Assembly (NCBI GenBank): GCA_963966185.1
Contig: CAWZYM010000434.1
Coordinates: 186,001 to 250,000 of the forward strand
Origin: Rhabditoides inermis
Lineage: Eukaryota; Nematoda; Chromadorea; Rhabditida; Rhabditidae
DNA: 64,000 bases
Direction of reading: 5' to 3'
Positions 11,777 to 25,113 of the stretch are shown here, piece by piece. The notes under the pieces were generated by a model. That model saw nothing but the letters and a program-made list of their open reading frames with translations, did no database searches and was not told the origin of the DNA. Numbering within the stretch: position 1 is the first letter of the stretch; every line of letters starts with the position of its first letter. A program made the translations under genes and the position numbers.

Positions 11777-12158
11777 TGATATCTCTGCGGCTAGAACCTG
11801 ACGGTTTGAGATTTCTGCCGGCTGAACCTGACGGTTTGAGATATCTGGCGCTAGAACCTGACGGTTTGAGATCTCTGCGGCTAGAACCTGACGGTTTGAA
11901 ATCTCTGCGGCTAGAACCTGACGGTTTGAGATCTCTGCGGCTAGAACCTGACGGTTTTAGATAATTACCAACAGAACCTGACGATTTGAGTTCTCTGCCA
12001 ACAGAACTTGACGGTTTGAGATCTCTACCAACAGAACCTGACGGTTTGAGATTTCTGGGCCTAGAACCTGACGGTTTGAGATAAATACCGTCAGAACCTG
12101 ACAGTTTGAGATCTCTGCGGCTAGAACCTGACGGTTTGAGATATCTGGCGCTAGAACC
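11777..12158 (+). repeat. Family A array A8 (382 bp)
   Basis: Third copy of the duplicated A tail, again exactly 382 bp. Confidence 0.95.
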
Positions 12159-13413
12159 CCGTGTGTTAACAGTGTGTTAACAGTGTGTTAACAGTGTGTT
12201 AACAGTGTGTTAACAGTGTGTTAACAGTGTGTTAACAGTGTGTTAACAGTGTGTTAACAGTGTGTTAACAGTGTGTTAACAGTGTGTTAACAGTGTGTTA
12301 ACAGTGTGTTAACAGTGTGTTAACAGTGTGTTAACAGTGTGGTAACAGTGTGTTAACAGTGTGTTAACAGTGTGTTAACAGTGTGTTAACAGTGTGTTAA
12401 CAGTGTGTTAACAGTGTGTTAACAGTGTGTTAACAGTGTGTTAACAGTGTGTTAACAGTGTGTTAACAGTGTGTTAACAGTGTGTTAACAGTGTGTTAAC
12501 AGTGTGTTAACAGTGTGTTAACAGTGTGTTAACAGTGTGTTAACAGTGTGTTAACAGTGTGTTAACAGTGTGTTAACAGTGTGTTAACAGTGTGTTAACA
12601 GTGCGTTAACAGTGCGTTAACAGTGCGTTAACAGTGTGTTAACAGTGCGTTAACAGTGCGTTAACAGTGTGTTAACAGTGTGTTAACAGTGTGTTAACAG
12701 TGTGTTAACAGTGTGTTAACAATGTGTTAACAGTGTGTTAACAGTGTGTTAACAGTGTGTTAACAGTGTGTTAACAGTGTGTTAACAGTGTGTTAACAGT
12801 GTGTTAACAGTGTGTTAACAGTGTGTTAACAGTGTGTTAACAGTGTGTTAACAGTGTGTTAACAGTGTGTTAACAGTGTGTTAACAGTGTGTTAACAGTG
12901 TGTTAACAGTGTGTAAACAGTGTGTTAACGGTGTGTTAAGAGTGTGTTAACAGTGTGTTAACAGTGTGTTAACAGTGTGTTAACAGTGCGTTAACAGTGC
13001 GTTAACAGTGCGTTAACAGTGTGTTAACAGTGCGTTAACAGTGCGTTAACAGTGTGTTAACAGTGTGTTAACAGTGTGTTAACAGTGTGTTAACAGTGTG
13101 TTAACAATGTGTTAACAGTGTGTTAACAGTGTGTTAACAGTGTGTTAACAGTGTGTTAACAGTGTGTTAACAGTGTGTTAACAGTGTGTTAACAGTGTGT
13201 TAACAGTGTGTTAACAGTGTGTTAACAGTGTGTTAACAGTGTGTTAACAGTGTGTTAACAGTGTGTTAACAGTGTGTTAACAGTGTGTTAACAGTGTGTT
13301 AACAGTGTGTTAACAGTGTGTAAACAGTGTGTTAACGGTGTGTTAAGAGTGTGTTAAGAGTGTGTTAACAGTGTGTTAACGGTGTGTTAAGAGTGTGTTA
13401 AGAGTGTGTAAAC
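12159..13413 (+). repeat. Family B array B8 with internal 385-bp duplication
   Basis: About 114 units. GTGCG-rich groups start near 12601 and 12986, again 385 bp apart as in B4, so the same internal duplication was copied with the composite repeat. A lone GTGGTAAC unit lies at about 12339. The edge is standard. Confidence 0.97.
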
Positions 13414-13442
13414 ATCACATCACTATGGCTCGCTGCACATCA
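13414..13442 (+). other. 29-bp linker, subtype 1
   Basis: Same bases as 1743-1771. It joins B8 to A9. Confidence 0.95.
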
Positions 13443-14716
13443 CTGCGGCTAGAACCTGACGGTTTGAGATTTCTGCCGGCTGAACCTGACGCTTTTATTT
13501 TTCTGGCGCTAGAACCTGACAATTTGAGATTTCTGGGCCTAGAACCTGGCGGTTTGAGATCTCTGCCGACAGAACCTGACGGTTCGATTTCTCTGCGGCT
13601 AGAACCTGACGGTTTGAGATTTCTGCCTGCAGAACCTGACGGTTGAGATATCTGGCGCTAGAACCTGACAGTTTGAGATCTCTGCCGCTAGAACCTGACG
13701 GTTTGAGAATTCTGCCGGCAGAACCTGACGGTTTGAGAATTCTGGGGCTGGAGCCTGACGGTTTGAGATTTCTGGGGCTAGAACCTGACAGTTTGAGATA
13801 TCTACCGACAGAACCTAACGGTTTGAGATCTCTGTCAAAAAGAACCTGACGGTTTGAGATAAATACCGTCAGAACCTGACAGTTTGAGATCTCTGCGGCT
13901 AGAACCTGACGGTTTGAGATTTCTGCCTGCAGAACCTGACGGTTTGAGATATCTGGCGCTAGAACCTGACAGTTTGAGATATCTACCGACAGAACATGAC
14001 GGTTTGAGATCTCTGCCAACAGAACCTGACGGTTTGAGGTCTCTGCCAACAGAACCTGACGGTTTGATATCTCTGCGGCTAGAACCTGACGGTTTGAGAT
14101 TTCTGCCTGCAGAACCTGACGGTTTGAGATATCTGGCGCTAGAACCTGACAGTTTGAGACCTCTGCCGCTAGAACCTGACGGTTTGAGAATTCTGCCGGC
14201 AGAACCTGACGGTTTGAGATATCTGGCGCTAGAACCTGACAGTTTGAGATATCTACCGACAGAACCTGACGGTTTGAGATCTCTGTCAACAGAACCTGAC
14301 GGTTTGAGATTTCTGCCAACAGAACCTGACGGTTTGATATCTCTGCGGCTAGAACCTGACGGTTTGAGATTTCTGCCGGCTGAACCTGACGGTTTGAGAT
14401 ATCTGGCGCTAGAACCTGACGGTTTGAGATCTCTGCGGCTAGAACCTGACGGTTTGAAATCTCTGCGGCTAGAACCTGACGGTTTGAGATCTCTGCGGCT
14501 AGAACCTGACGGTTTTAGATAATTACCAACAGAACCTGACGATTTGAGTTCTCTGCCAACAGAACTTGACGGTTTGAGATCTCTACCAACAGAACCTGAC
14601 GGTTTGAGATTTCTGGGCCTAGAACCTGACGGTTTGAGATAAATACCGTCAGAACCTGACAGTTTGAGATCTCTGCGGCTAGAACCTGACGGTTTGAGAT
14701 ATCTGGCGCTAGAACC
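13443..14716 (+). repeat. Family A array A9 (1274-bp block, copy 1)
   Basis: About 42 units. Relative to the 1692-bp block it lacks one 418-bp copy of the internally repeated segment, since 1692 minus 418 is 1274. It is therefore a deletion product of recombination between the two internal copies, or the form that existed before that duplication. It matches A11 in length. Confidence 0.96.
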
Positions 14717-15157
14717 CCGTGTGTTAACAGTGTGTTAACAGTGTGTTAACAGTGTGTTAACAGTGTGTTAACAGTGTGTTAACAGTGTGTTAACAGTGTG
14801 TTAACAGTGTGTTAACAGTGTGTTAACAGTGTGTTAACAGTGTGTTAACAGTGTGTTAACAGTGTGTTAACAGTGTGTTAACAGTGTGTTAACAGTGTGT
14901 TAACAGTGTGTTAACAGTGTGTTAACAGTGTGTTAACAGTGTGTTAACAGTGTGTTAACAGTGTGTTAACAGTGTGTTAACAGTGTGTTAACAGTGTGTT
15001 AACAGTGTGTTAACAGTGTGTTAACAGTGTGTTAACAGTGTGTTAACAGTGTGTTAACAGTGTGTAAACAGTGTGTTAACGGTGTGTTAAGAGTGTGTTA
15101 AGAGTGTGTTAACAGTGTGTTAACGGTGTGTTAAGAGTGTGTTAAGAGTGTGTAAAC
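14717..15157 (+). repeat. Family B array B9 (441 bp)
   Basis: About 40 very uniform units followed by the standard edge. It has the same length as B10. Confidence 0.98.
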
Positions 15158-15186
15158 ATCACATCACTATGGCTCGCTGCACATCA
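15158..15186 (+). other. 29-bp linker, subtype 1
   Basis: Same bases as 1743-1771. The ATG at 15169 opens a frame through the whole repeat part of A10 to a stop at 15786, about 205 codons. Confidence 0.95.
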
Positions 15187-15980
15187 CTGCGGCTAGAACC
15201 TGACGGTTTGAGATTTCTGCCGGCTGAACCTGACGCTTTTATTTTTCTGGCGCTAGAACCTGACAATTTGAGATTTCTGGGCCTAGAACCTGGCGGTTTG
15301 AGATCTCTGCCGACAGAACCTGACGGTTCGATTTCTCTGCGGCTAGAACCTGACGGTTTGAGATTTCTGCCTGCAGAACCTGACGGTTTGAGATATCTGG
15401 CGCTAGAACCTGACAGTTTGAGACCTCTGCCGCTAGAACCTGACGGTTTGAGAATTCTGCCGGCAGAACCTGACGGTTTGAGATATCTGGCGCTAGAACC
15501 TGACAGTTTGAGATATCTACCGACAGAACCTGACGGTTTGAGATCTCTGTCAACAGAACCTGACGGTTTGAGATTTCTGCCAACAGAACCTGACGGTTTG
15601 ATATCTCTGCGGCTAGAACCTGACGGTTTGAGATTTCTGCCGGCTGAACCTGACGGTTTGAGATATCTGGCGCTAGAACCTGACGGTTTGAGATCTCTGC
15701 GGCTAGAACCTGACGGTTTGAAATCTCTGCGGCTAGAACCTGACGGTTTGAGATCTCTGCGGCTAGAACCTGACGGTTTTAGATAATTACCAACAGAACC
15801 TGACGATTTGAGTTCTCTGCCAACAGAACTTGACGGTTTGAGATCTCTACCAACAGAACCTGACGGTTTGAGATTTCTGGGCCTAGAACCTGACGGTTTG
15901 AGATAAATACCGTCAGAACCTGACAGTTTGAGATCTCTGCGGCTAGAACCTGACGGTTTGAGATATCTGGCGCTAGAACC
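15187..15980 (+). repeat. Family A array A10 (794 bp)
   Basis: About 26 units. This short block lacks the phase-shifting indels seen near the start of A2-A9 (no GACGGTTGAG deletion), so one frame stays open from the linker to 15786. It looks like a fusion of the block start with the block tail after a large internal deletion. Confidence 0.96.
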
Positions 15981-16421
15981 CCGTGTGTTAACAGTGTGTT
16001 AACAGTGTGTTAACAGTGTGTTAACAGTGTGTTAACAGTGTGTTAACAGTGTGTTAACAGTGTGTTAACAGTGTGTTAACAGTGTGTTAACAGTGTGTTA
16101 ACAGTGTGTTAACAGTGTGTTAACAGTGTGTTAACAGTGTGTTAACAGTGTGTTAACAGTGTGTTAACAGTGTGTTAACAGTGTGTTAACAGTGTGTTAA
16201 CAGTGTGTTAACAGTGTGTTAACAGTGTGTTAACAGTGTGTTAACAGTGTGTTAACAGTGTGTTAACAGTGTGTTAACAGTGTGTTAACAGTGTGTTAAC
16301 AGTGTGTTAACAGTGTGTTAACAGTGTGTAAACAGTGTGTTAACGGTGTGTTAAGAGTGTGTTAAGAGTGTGTTAACAGTGTGTTAACGGTGTGTTAAGA
16401 GTGTGTTAAGAGTGTGTAAAC
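15981..16421 (+). repeat. Family B array B10 (441 bp)
   Basis: Same length and same edge as B9. The pair B9 and B10 records a recent duplication of the B array. Confidence 0.98.
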
Positions 16422-16450
16422 ATCACATCACTATGGCTCGCTGCACATCA
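16422..16450 (+). other. 29-bp linker, subtype 1
   Basis: Same bases as 1743-1771. It joins B10 to A11. Confidence 0.95.
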
Positions 16451-17724
16451 CTGCGGCTAGAACCTGACGGTTTGAGATTTCTGCCGGCTGAACCTGACGC
16501 TTTTATTTTTCTGGCGCTAGAACCTGACAATTTGAGATTTCTGGGCCTAGAACCTGGCGGTTTGAGATCTCTGCCGACAGAACCTGACGGTTCGATTTCT
16601 CTGCGGCTAGAACCTGACGGTTTGAGATTTCTGCCTGCAGAACCTGACGGTTGAGATATCTGGCGCTAGAACCTGACAGTTTGAGATCTCTGCCGCTAGA
16701 ACCTGACGGTTTGAGAATTCTGCCGGCAGAACCTGACGGTTTGAGAATTCTGGGGCTGGAGCCTGACGGTTTGAGATTTCTGGGGCTAGAACCTGACAGT
16801 TTGAGATATCTACCGACAGAACCTAACGGTTTGAGATCTCTGTCAAAAAGAACCTGACGGTTTGAGATAAATACCGTCAGAACCTGACAGTTTGAGATCT
16901 CTGCGGCTAGAACCTGACGGTTTGAGATTTCTGCCTGCAGAACCTGACGGTTTGAGATATCTGGCGCTAGAACCTGACAGTTTGAGATATCTACCGACAG
17001 AACATGACGGTTTGAGATCTCTGCCAACAGAACCTGACGGTTTGAGGTCTCTGCCAACAGAACCTGACGGTTTGATATCTCTGCGGCTAGAACCTGACGG
17101 TTTGAGATTTCTGCCTGCAGAACCTGACGGTTTGAGATATCTGGCGCTAGAACCTGACAGTTTGAGACCTCTGCCGCTAGAACCTGACGGTTTGAGAATT
17201 CTGCCGGCAGAACCTGACGGTTTGAGATATCTGGCGCTAGAACCTGACAGTTTGAGATATCTACCGACAGAACCTGACGGTTTGAGATCTCTGTCAACAG
17301 AACCTGACGGTTTGAGATTTCTGCCAACAGAACCTGACGGTTTGATATCTCTGCGGCTAGAACCTGACGGTTTGAGATTTCTGCCGGCTGAACCTGACGG
17401 TTTGAGATATCTGGCGCTAGAACCTGACGGTTTGAGATCTCTGCGGCTAGAACCTGACGGTTTGAAATCTCTGCGGCTAGAACCTGACGGTTTGAGATCT
17501 CTGCGGCTAGAACCTGACGGTTTTAGATAATTACCAACAGAACCTGACGATTTGAGTTCTCTGCCAACAGAACTTGACGGTTTGAGATCTCTACCAACAG
17601 AACCTGACGGTTTGAGATTTCTGGGCCTAGAACCTGACGGTTTGAGATAAATACCGTCAGAACCTGACAGTTTGAGATCTCTGCGGCTAGAACCTGACGG
17701 TTTGAGATATCTGGCGCTAGAACC
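16451..17724 (+). repeat. Family A array A11 (1274-bp block, copy 2)
   Basis: Same length and unit order as A9. It is the last A block before the family C array. Confidence 0.96.
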
Positions 17725-18363
17725 CCGTGTGTTAACAGTGTGTTAACAGTGTGTTAACAATGTGTTAACAGTGTGTTAACAGTGTGTTAACAGTGTGTTA
17801 ACAGTGTGTTAACAGTGTGTTAACAGTGTGTTAACAGTGTGTTAACAGTGTGTTAACAGTGTGTTAACAGTGTGTTAACAGTGTGTTAACAGTGTGTTAA
17901 CAGTGTGTTAACAGTGTGTTAACAGTGTGTTAACAGTGTGTTAACAGTGTGTTAACAGTGTGTTAACAGTGTGTTAACAGTGTGTTAACAGTGTGTTAAC
18001 AGTGTGTTAACAGTGTGTTAACAGTGTGTTAACAGTGTGTTAACAGTGTGTTAACAGTGTGTTAACAGTGTGTTAACAGTGTGTTAACAGTGCGTTAACA
18101 GTGTGTTAACAGTGTGTTAACAGTGTGTTAACAGTGCGTTAACAGTGCGTTAACAGTGTGTTAACAGTGTGTTAACAGTGCGTTAACAGTGTGTTAACAG
18201 TGTGTTAACAGTGTGTTAACAGTGTGTTAACAGTGTGTTAACAGTGTGTTAACAGTGTGTTAACAGTGTGTTAACAGTGTGTTAACAGTGTGTTAACAGT
18301 GTGTTAACAGTGTGTTAACAGTGTGTTAACAGTGTGTTAACAGTGTGTTAACAGTGTGTAACC
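17725..18363 (+). repeat. Family B array B11, next to family C
   Basis: About 58 units. It starts normally with the AATG variant and has GTGCG variants at about 18090-18180. It ends differently from all other subtype 1 arrays: the TTAAGAG/TTAACGG edge is missing and the last unit reads GTGTAACC. Confidence 0.97.
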
Positions 18364-18373
18364 ATCACATCAC
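18364..18373 (+). other. Truncated 10-bp linker joining B to C
   Basis: ATCACATCAC, the first 10 bases of the B-to-A linker, followed at once by C units (AAAGAGAAGAC). Family C is thus joined inside the same linker that elsewhere leads into family A. Confidence 0.9.
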
Positions 18374-19090
18374 AAAGAGAAGACATTCGTTTTTATATCC
18401 ATATGAAAAAGAAGACATTCGTTTTCATATCCATATGAAAGAGAAGACATTCGTTTTCATATCCATATGAAAAAGAAGACATTCGTTTTCATATCCATAT
18501 GAAAGAGAAGACATTCGTTTTCATATCCATATGAAATAGAAGACATTCGTTTTCATATCCACATGAAATAGAAGACATTCGTTTTCATATCCATATGAAA
18601 GAGAAGACATTCGTTTTCATATCCATATGAAAGAGAAGACATTCGTTTTCATATCCATATGAAAAAGAAAACATTCTTTCGCATATCCATATAAAAGAGA
18701 AGACATTCTTTTTCATATTTATTTGAAAGAGAAGACAATCTTTTTCATATTCAAATGAAAGAGAAGACATTCGTTTTCATATCCATGTGAAAGAGAAAAC
18801 ATTCTTTCGCGTATCCATATGAAAGAGAAGACATTCTTTTTCATATTCATTTGAAAGAGAAGACATTCGTTTTCATATCCATAAGAAAAGACATTCGTTT
18901 TCATATCCGTGTGAAAGAGAAAACATTCGTTTTCATATCCATATAAAAGAGAAGACATTCGTTTTCATATCCATATGAAAAAGAAGACATTCGTTTTCAT
19001 ATTCATTTGAAAGAGAAGACATTCGTTTTTATATCCATAAGAGAAGACATTCGTTTTCATATCCGTGTGAAAGAGAAGAAATTCTTTTTT
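18374..19090 (+). repeat. Family C left edge, diverged units
   Basis: Units here are the most diverged in the left half: AACATTCTTTCGC at about 18668 and 18798, ATATTTATTTG at about 18715, GACAATCTTTTTC at about 18734, and an ATTCAAATG unit at about 18747. This fits an array edge that escaped homogenisation. Confidence 0.85.
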
Positions 19091-21278
19091 ATGTCCATTT
19101 GAAAGAGAAGACATTCGTTTTCATATCCATATGAAAAAGAAGACATTCGTTTTCATATCCATATGAAAGAGAAGACATTCGTTTTTATATCCATATGAAA
19201 GAGAAGACATTCGTTTTCATATCCATATGAAAGAGAAGACATTCGTTTTCATATCCATATGAAAAAGAAGACATTCGTTTTCATATCCATTTGAAAGAGA
19301 AGACATTCGTTTTTATATCCATATGAAATAGAACACATTCGTTTTCATATCCATATGAAAGAGAAGACATTCGTTTTCATATCCACATGAAAGAGGCGAC
19401 ATTCTTCCGCATATCCATATGAAAGAGAAGACATTCGTTTTCATAACCATATGAAAGAAAAGACATTCGTTTTCATATCCATATGAAAGAGGAGAAATTC
19501 GTTTTCATATCCATATGAAAGAGAAGACATTCGTTTTCATATCCACATAAAAGAGAAGACATTCGTTTTCATATCCATCTGAAAGAGAAGACATTCGTTT
19601 TAATATCAATAAGAGAAGACATTCGTTTTCGAATCCAAATGAAAGATAAGATATTCGTTTTCACATCCATATGAAAGAGAAGACATTCGTTTTCATAACC
19701 ATATGAAAGAAAAGACATTCGTTTTCATATCCATATGAAAGAGGAGAAATTCGTTTTCATATCCATATGAAAGAGAAGACATTCGTTTTCATATCCACAT
19801 AAAAGAGAAGACATTCGTTTTCATATCCATCTGAAAGAGAAGACATTCGTTTTCATATCAATAAAAGAAGACATTCGTTTTCGAATCCAAATGAAAGATA
19901 AGATATTCGTTTTCACATCCATATGAAAGAGAAGACATTCGTTTTCATATCCATATGAAAGAGAAGACATTCGTTTTCATATCAATAAGAGAAGAAGTTC
20001 GTTTTCATATCCATATGAAAGAGAAGACATTCGTTTTCATATCCATATGAAAGAAAAGACATTCGTTTTCATATCCATATGAAAGAGAAGACATTCGTTT
20101 TTATATCCATATGTAAAAGAAGACATTCGTTTTCATATCCATATGAAAGAGAAGACATTCGTTTTCATATCCATATGAAAAAGAAGACATTCGTTTTCAT
20201 ATCCATATGAAAGAGAAGACATTCGTTTTCATATCCATATGAAAGAGAAGACATTCGTTTTCATATCCACATGAAATAGAAGACATTCGTTTTCATATCC
20301 ATATGAAAGAGAAGACATTCGTTTTCATATCCACATGAAATAGAAGACATTCGTTTTCATATCCATATGAAAGAGAAGACATTCGTTTTCATATCCATAT
20401 GAAAGAGAAGACATTCGTTTTCATATCCATATGAAAGAGAAGACATTCGTTTTCATATCCATATGAAAGAGAAGACATTCGTTTTCATATCCATATGAAA
20501 GAGAAGACATTCGTTTTCATATTCACATGAAATAGAAGACATTCGTTTTCATATCCATATGAAAGAGAAGACATTCATTTTTATATCCATATGAAAGAGA
20601 AGACATTCGTTTTTATATCCATATGAAAGAGAAGACATTCGTTTTCATATCCATATGAAATAGAAGACATTCGTTTTCATATTCATATGAAAGAGAAGAC
20701 ATTCGTTTTCATATCCATATGAAAGAGAAGACATTCGTTTTCATATCCATATGAAAGAGAAGACATTCGTTTTCATATCCATATGAAAAAGAAGACATTC
20801 GTTTTCATATCCATATGAAAGAGAAGACATTCGTTTTTATATCCATATGAAAAAGAAGACATTCGTTTTCATATCCATATGAAAGAGAAGACATTCGTTT
20901 TCATATCCATATGAAAAAGAAGACATTCGTTTTCATATCCATATGAAAGAGAAGACATTCGTTTTCATATCCATATGAAATAGAAGACATTCGTTTTCAT
21001 ATCCACATGAAATAGAAGACATTCGTTTTCATATCCATATGAAAGAGAAGACATTCGTTTTCATATCCATAAGAGAAGACATTCGTTTTCATATCCGTGT
21101 GAAAGAGAAAACATTCGTTTTCATATCCATATAAAAGAGAAGACATTAGTTTTCATATCCATATGAAAAAGAAGACATTCGTTTTCATATTCATTTGAAA
21201 GAGAAGACATTCGTTTTTATATCCATAAGAGAAGACATTCGTTTTCATATCCGTGTGAAAGAGAAGAAATTCTTTTTT
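19091..21278 (+). repeat. Family C higher-order repeat, copy 1 (2188 bp)
   Basis: Measured from the marker ATGTCC (in TTTTTTATGTCCATTTG) at 19091 to the same marker at 21279. A second marker, GAGGCGACATTCTTCCGC, lies 304 bp in (19395). It also contains units with TTTCGAATCCAAATG and AGATAAGATATTCG. This is a full-length copy. Confidence 0.92.
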
Positions 21279-23466
21279 ATGTCCATTTGAAAGAGAAGAC
21301 ATTCGTTTTCATATCCATATGAAAAAGAAGACATTCGTTTTCATATCCATATGAAAGAGAAGACATTCGTTTTTATATCCATATGAAAGAGAAGACATTC
21401 GTTTTCATATCCATATGAAAGAGAAGACATTCGTTTTCATATCCATATGAAAAAGAAGACATTCGTTTTCATATCCATTTGAAAGAGAAGACATTCGTTT
21501 TTATATCCATATGAAATAGAACACATTCGTTTTCATATCCATATGAAAGAGAAGACATTCGTTTTCATATCCACATGAAAGAGGCGACATTCTTCCGCAT
21601 ATCCATATGAAAGAGAAGACATTCGTTTTCATAACCATATGAAAGAAAAGACATTCGTTTTCATATCCATATGAAAGAGGAGAAATTCGTTTTCATATCC
21701 ATATGAAAGAGAAGACATTCGTTTTCATATCCACATAAAAGAGAAGACATTCGTTTTCATATCCATCTGAAAGAGAAGACATTCGTTTTCATATCAATAA
21801 GAGAAGACATTCGTTTTCGAATCCAAATGAAAGATAAGATATTCGTTTTCACATCCATATGAAAGAGAAGACATTCGTTTTCATAACCATATGAAAGAAA
21901 AGACATTCGTTTTCATATCCATATGAAAGAGAAGACATTCGTTTTCATATCCATATGAAAGAAAAGACATTCGTTTTCATATCCACATAAAAGAGAAGAC
22001 ATTCGTTTTCATATCCATCTGAAAGAGAAGACATTCGTTTTCATATCAATAAAAGAAGACATTCGTTTTCGAATCCAAATGAAAGATAAGATATTCGTTT
22101 TCACATCCATATGAAAGAGAAGACATTCGTTTTCATATCCATATGAAAGAGAAGACATTCGTTTTCATATCAATAAGAGAAGAAGTTCGTTTTCATATCC
22201 ATATGAAAGAGAAGACATTCGTTTTCATATCCATATGAAAGAAAAGACATTCGTTTTCATATCCATATGAAAGAGAAGACATTCGTTTTTATATCCATAT
22301 GAAAAAGAAGACATTCGTTTTCATATCCATATGAAAGAGAAGACATTCGTTTTCATATCCATATGAAAAAGAAGACATTCGTTTTCATATCCATATGAAA
22401 GAGAAGACATTCGTTTTCATATCCATATGAAAGAGAAGACATTCGTTTTCATATCCACATGAAATAGAAGACATTCGTTTTCATATCCATATGAAAGAGA
22501 AGACATTCGTTTTCATATCCACATGAAATAGAAGACATTCGTTTTCATATCCATATGAAAGAGAAGACATTCGTTTTCATATCCATATGAAAGAGAAGAC
22601 ATTCGTTTTCATATCCATATGAAAGAGAAGACATTCGTTTTCATATCCATATGAAAGAGAAGACATTCGTTTTCATATCCATATGAAAGAGAAGACATTC
22701 GTTTTCATATCCACGTGAAATAGAAGACATTCGTTTTCATATCCATATGAAAGAGAAGACATTCATTTTTATATCCATATGAAAGAGAAGACATTCGTTT
22801 TTATATCCATATGAAAGAGAAGACATTCGTTTTCATATCCACATGAAATAGAAGACATTCGTTTTCATATCCATATGAAAGAGAAGACATTCGTTTTCAT
22901 ATCCATATGAAAGAGAAGACATTCGTTTTCATATCCATATGAAAGAGAAGACATTCGTTTTCATATCCATATGAAAAAGAAGACATTCGTTTTCATATCC
23001 ATATGAAAGAGAAGACATTCGTTTTTATATCCATATGAAAAAGAAGACATTCGTTTTCATATCCATATGAAAGAGAAGACATTCGTTTTCATATCCATAT
23101 GAAAAAGAAGACATTCGTTTTCATATCCATATGAAAGAGAAGACATTCGTTTTCATATCCATATGAAATAGAAGACATTCGTTTTCATATCCACATGAAA
23201 TAGAAGACATTCGTTTTCATATCCATATGAAAGAGAAGACATTCGTTTTCATATCCATAAGAGAAGACATTCGTTTTCATATCCGTGTGAAAGAGAAAAC
23301 ATTCGTTTTCATATCCATATAAAAGAGAAGACATTAGTTTTCATATCCATATGAAAAAGAAGACATTCGTTTTCATATTCATTTGAAAGAGAAGACATTC
23401 GTTTTTATATCCATAAGAGAAGACATTCGTTTTCATATCCGTGTGAAAGAGAAGAAATTCTTTTTT
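21279..23466 (+). repeat. Family C higher-order repeat, copy 2 (2188 bp)
   Basis: Exactly the same length as copy 1, with the GGCGAC marker again 304 bp in (21583). Differences are few, for example GAGAAGACATTCG at about 21930 where copy 1 has GAGGAGAAATTCG, and CCACGTG at 22711 where copy 1 has TTCACATG. Confidence 0.92.
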
Positions 23467-24034
23467 ATGTCCATTTGAAAGAGAAGACATTCGTTTTCAT
23501 ATCCATATGAAAAAGAAGACATTCGTTTTCATATCCATATGAAAGAGAAGACATTCGTTTTTATATCCATATGAAAGAGAAGACATTCGTTTTCATATTC
23601 ATATGAAAGAGAAGACATTCGTTTTCATATCCATATGAAAGAGAAGACATTCGTTTTCATATCCATATGAAAAAGAAGACATTCGTTTTCATATCCATAT
23701 GAAAGAGAAGACATTCGTTTTCATATCCATATGAAATAGAAGACATTCGTTTTCATATCCACATGAAATAGAAGACATTCGTTTTCATATCCATATGAAA
23801 GAGAAGACGTTCGTTTTCATATCCATAAGAGAAGACATTCGTTTTCATATCCGTGTGAAAGAGAAAACATTCGTTTTCATATCCATATAAAAGAGAAGAC
23901 ATTAGTTTTCATATCCATATGAAAAAGAAGACATTCGTTTTCATATTCATTTGAAAGAGAAGACATTCGTTTTTATATCCATAAGAGAAGACATTCGTTT
24001 TCATATCCGTGTGAAAGAGAAGAAATTCTTTTTT
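23467..24034 (+). repeat. Family C higher-order repeat, deleted copy (568 bp)
   Basis: Marker-to-marker interval of 568 bp. It lacks the GGCGAC marker and most of the repeat, which suggests loss by unequal exchange between similar units. Confidence 0.88.
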
Positions 24035-25113
24035 ATGTCCATTTGAAAGAGAAGACATTCGTTTTCATATCCATATGAAAAAGAAGACATTCGTTTTCAT
24101 ATCCATATGAAAGAGAAGACATTCGTTTTTATATCCATATGAAAGAGAAGACATTCGTTTTCATATCCACATGAAATAGAAGACATTCGTTTTCATATCC
24201 ATATGAAAGAGAAGACATTCGTTTTCATATCCATATGAAAGAGAAGACATTCGTTTTCATATCCATATGAAAGAGAAGACATTCGTTTTCATATCCATAT
24301 GAAAGAGAAGACATTCGTTTTCATATCCATATGAAAGAGAAGACATTCGTTTTCATATCCACGTGAAATAGAAGACATTCGTTTTCATATCCATATGAAA
24401 GAGAAGACATTCATTTTTATATCCATATGAAAGAGAAGACATTCGTTTTTATATCCATATGAAAGAGAAGACATTCGTTTTCATATCCACATGAAATAGA
24501 AGACATTCGTTTTCATATCCATATGAAAGAGAAGACATTCGTTTTCATATCCATATGAAAGAGAAGACATTCGTTTTCATATCCATATGAAAGAGAAGAC
24601 ATTCGTTTTCATATCCATATGAAAAAGAAGACATTCGTTTTCATATCCATATGAAAGAGAAGACATTCGTTTTATATCCATATGAAAAAGAAGACATTCG
24701 TTTTCATATCCATATGAAAGAGAAGACATTCGTTTTCATATCCATATGAAAAAGAAGACATTCGTTTTCATATCCATATGAAAGAGAAGACATTCGTTTT
24801 CATATCCATATGAAATAGAAGACATTCGTTTTCATATCCACATGAAATAGAAGACATTCGTTTTCATATCCATATGAAAGAGAAGACATTCGTTTTCATA
24901 TCCATAAGAGAAGACATTCGTTTTCATATCCGTGTGAAAGAGAAAACATTCGTTTTCATATCCATATAAAAGAGAAGACATTAGTTTTCATATCCATATG
25001 AAAAAGAAGACATTCGTTTTCATATTCATTTGAAAGAGAAGACATTCGTTTTTATATCCATAAGAGAAGACATTCGTTTTCATATCCGTGTGAAAGAGAA
25101 GAAATTCTTTTTT
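24035..25113 (+). repeat. Family C higher-order repeat, deleted copy (1079 bp)
   Basis: Starts at an ATGTCC marker and lacks the GGCGAC marker and the AATCCAAATG section. It keeps the second half, including CCACGTG at 24359. A single-base deletion (GTTTTATATCC) occurs at about 24670. Confidence 0.88.

Noticed and set aside
18585..18958. Two short - strand frames rich in NVFSFIWI in family C
   Set aside because: They follow the 32-bp unit, which shifts frame each copy (96-bp period), and are limited to the diverged edge. Stops appear throughout the regular array.
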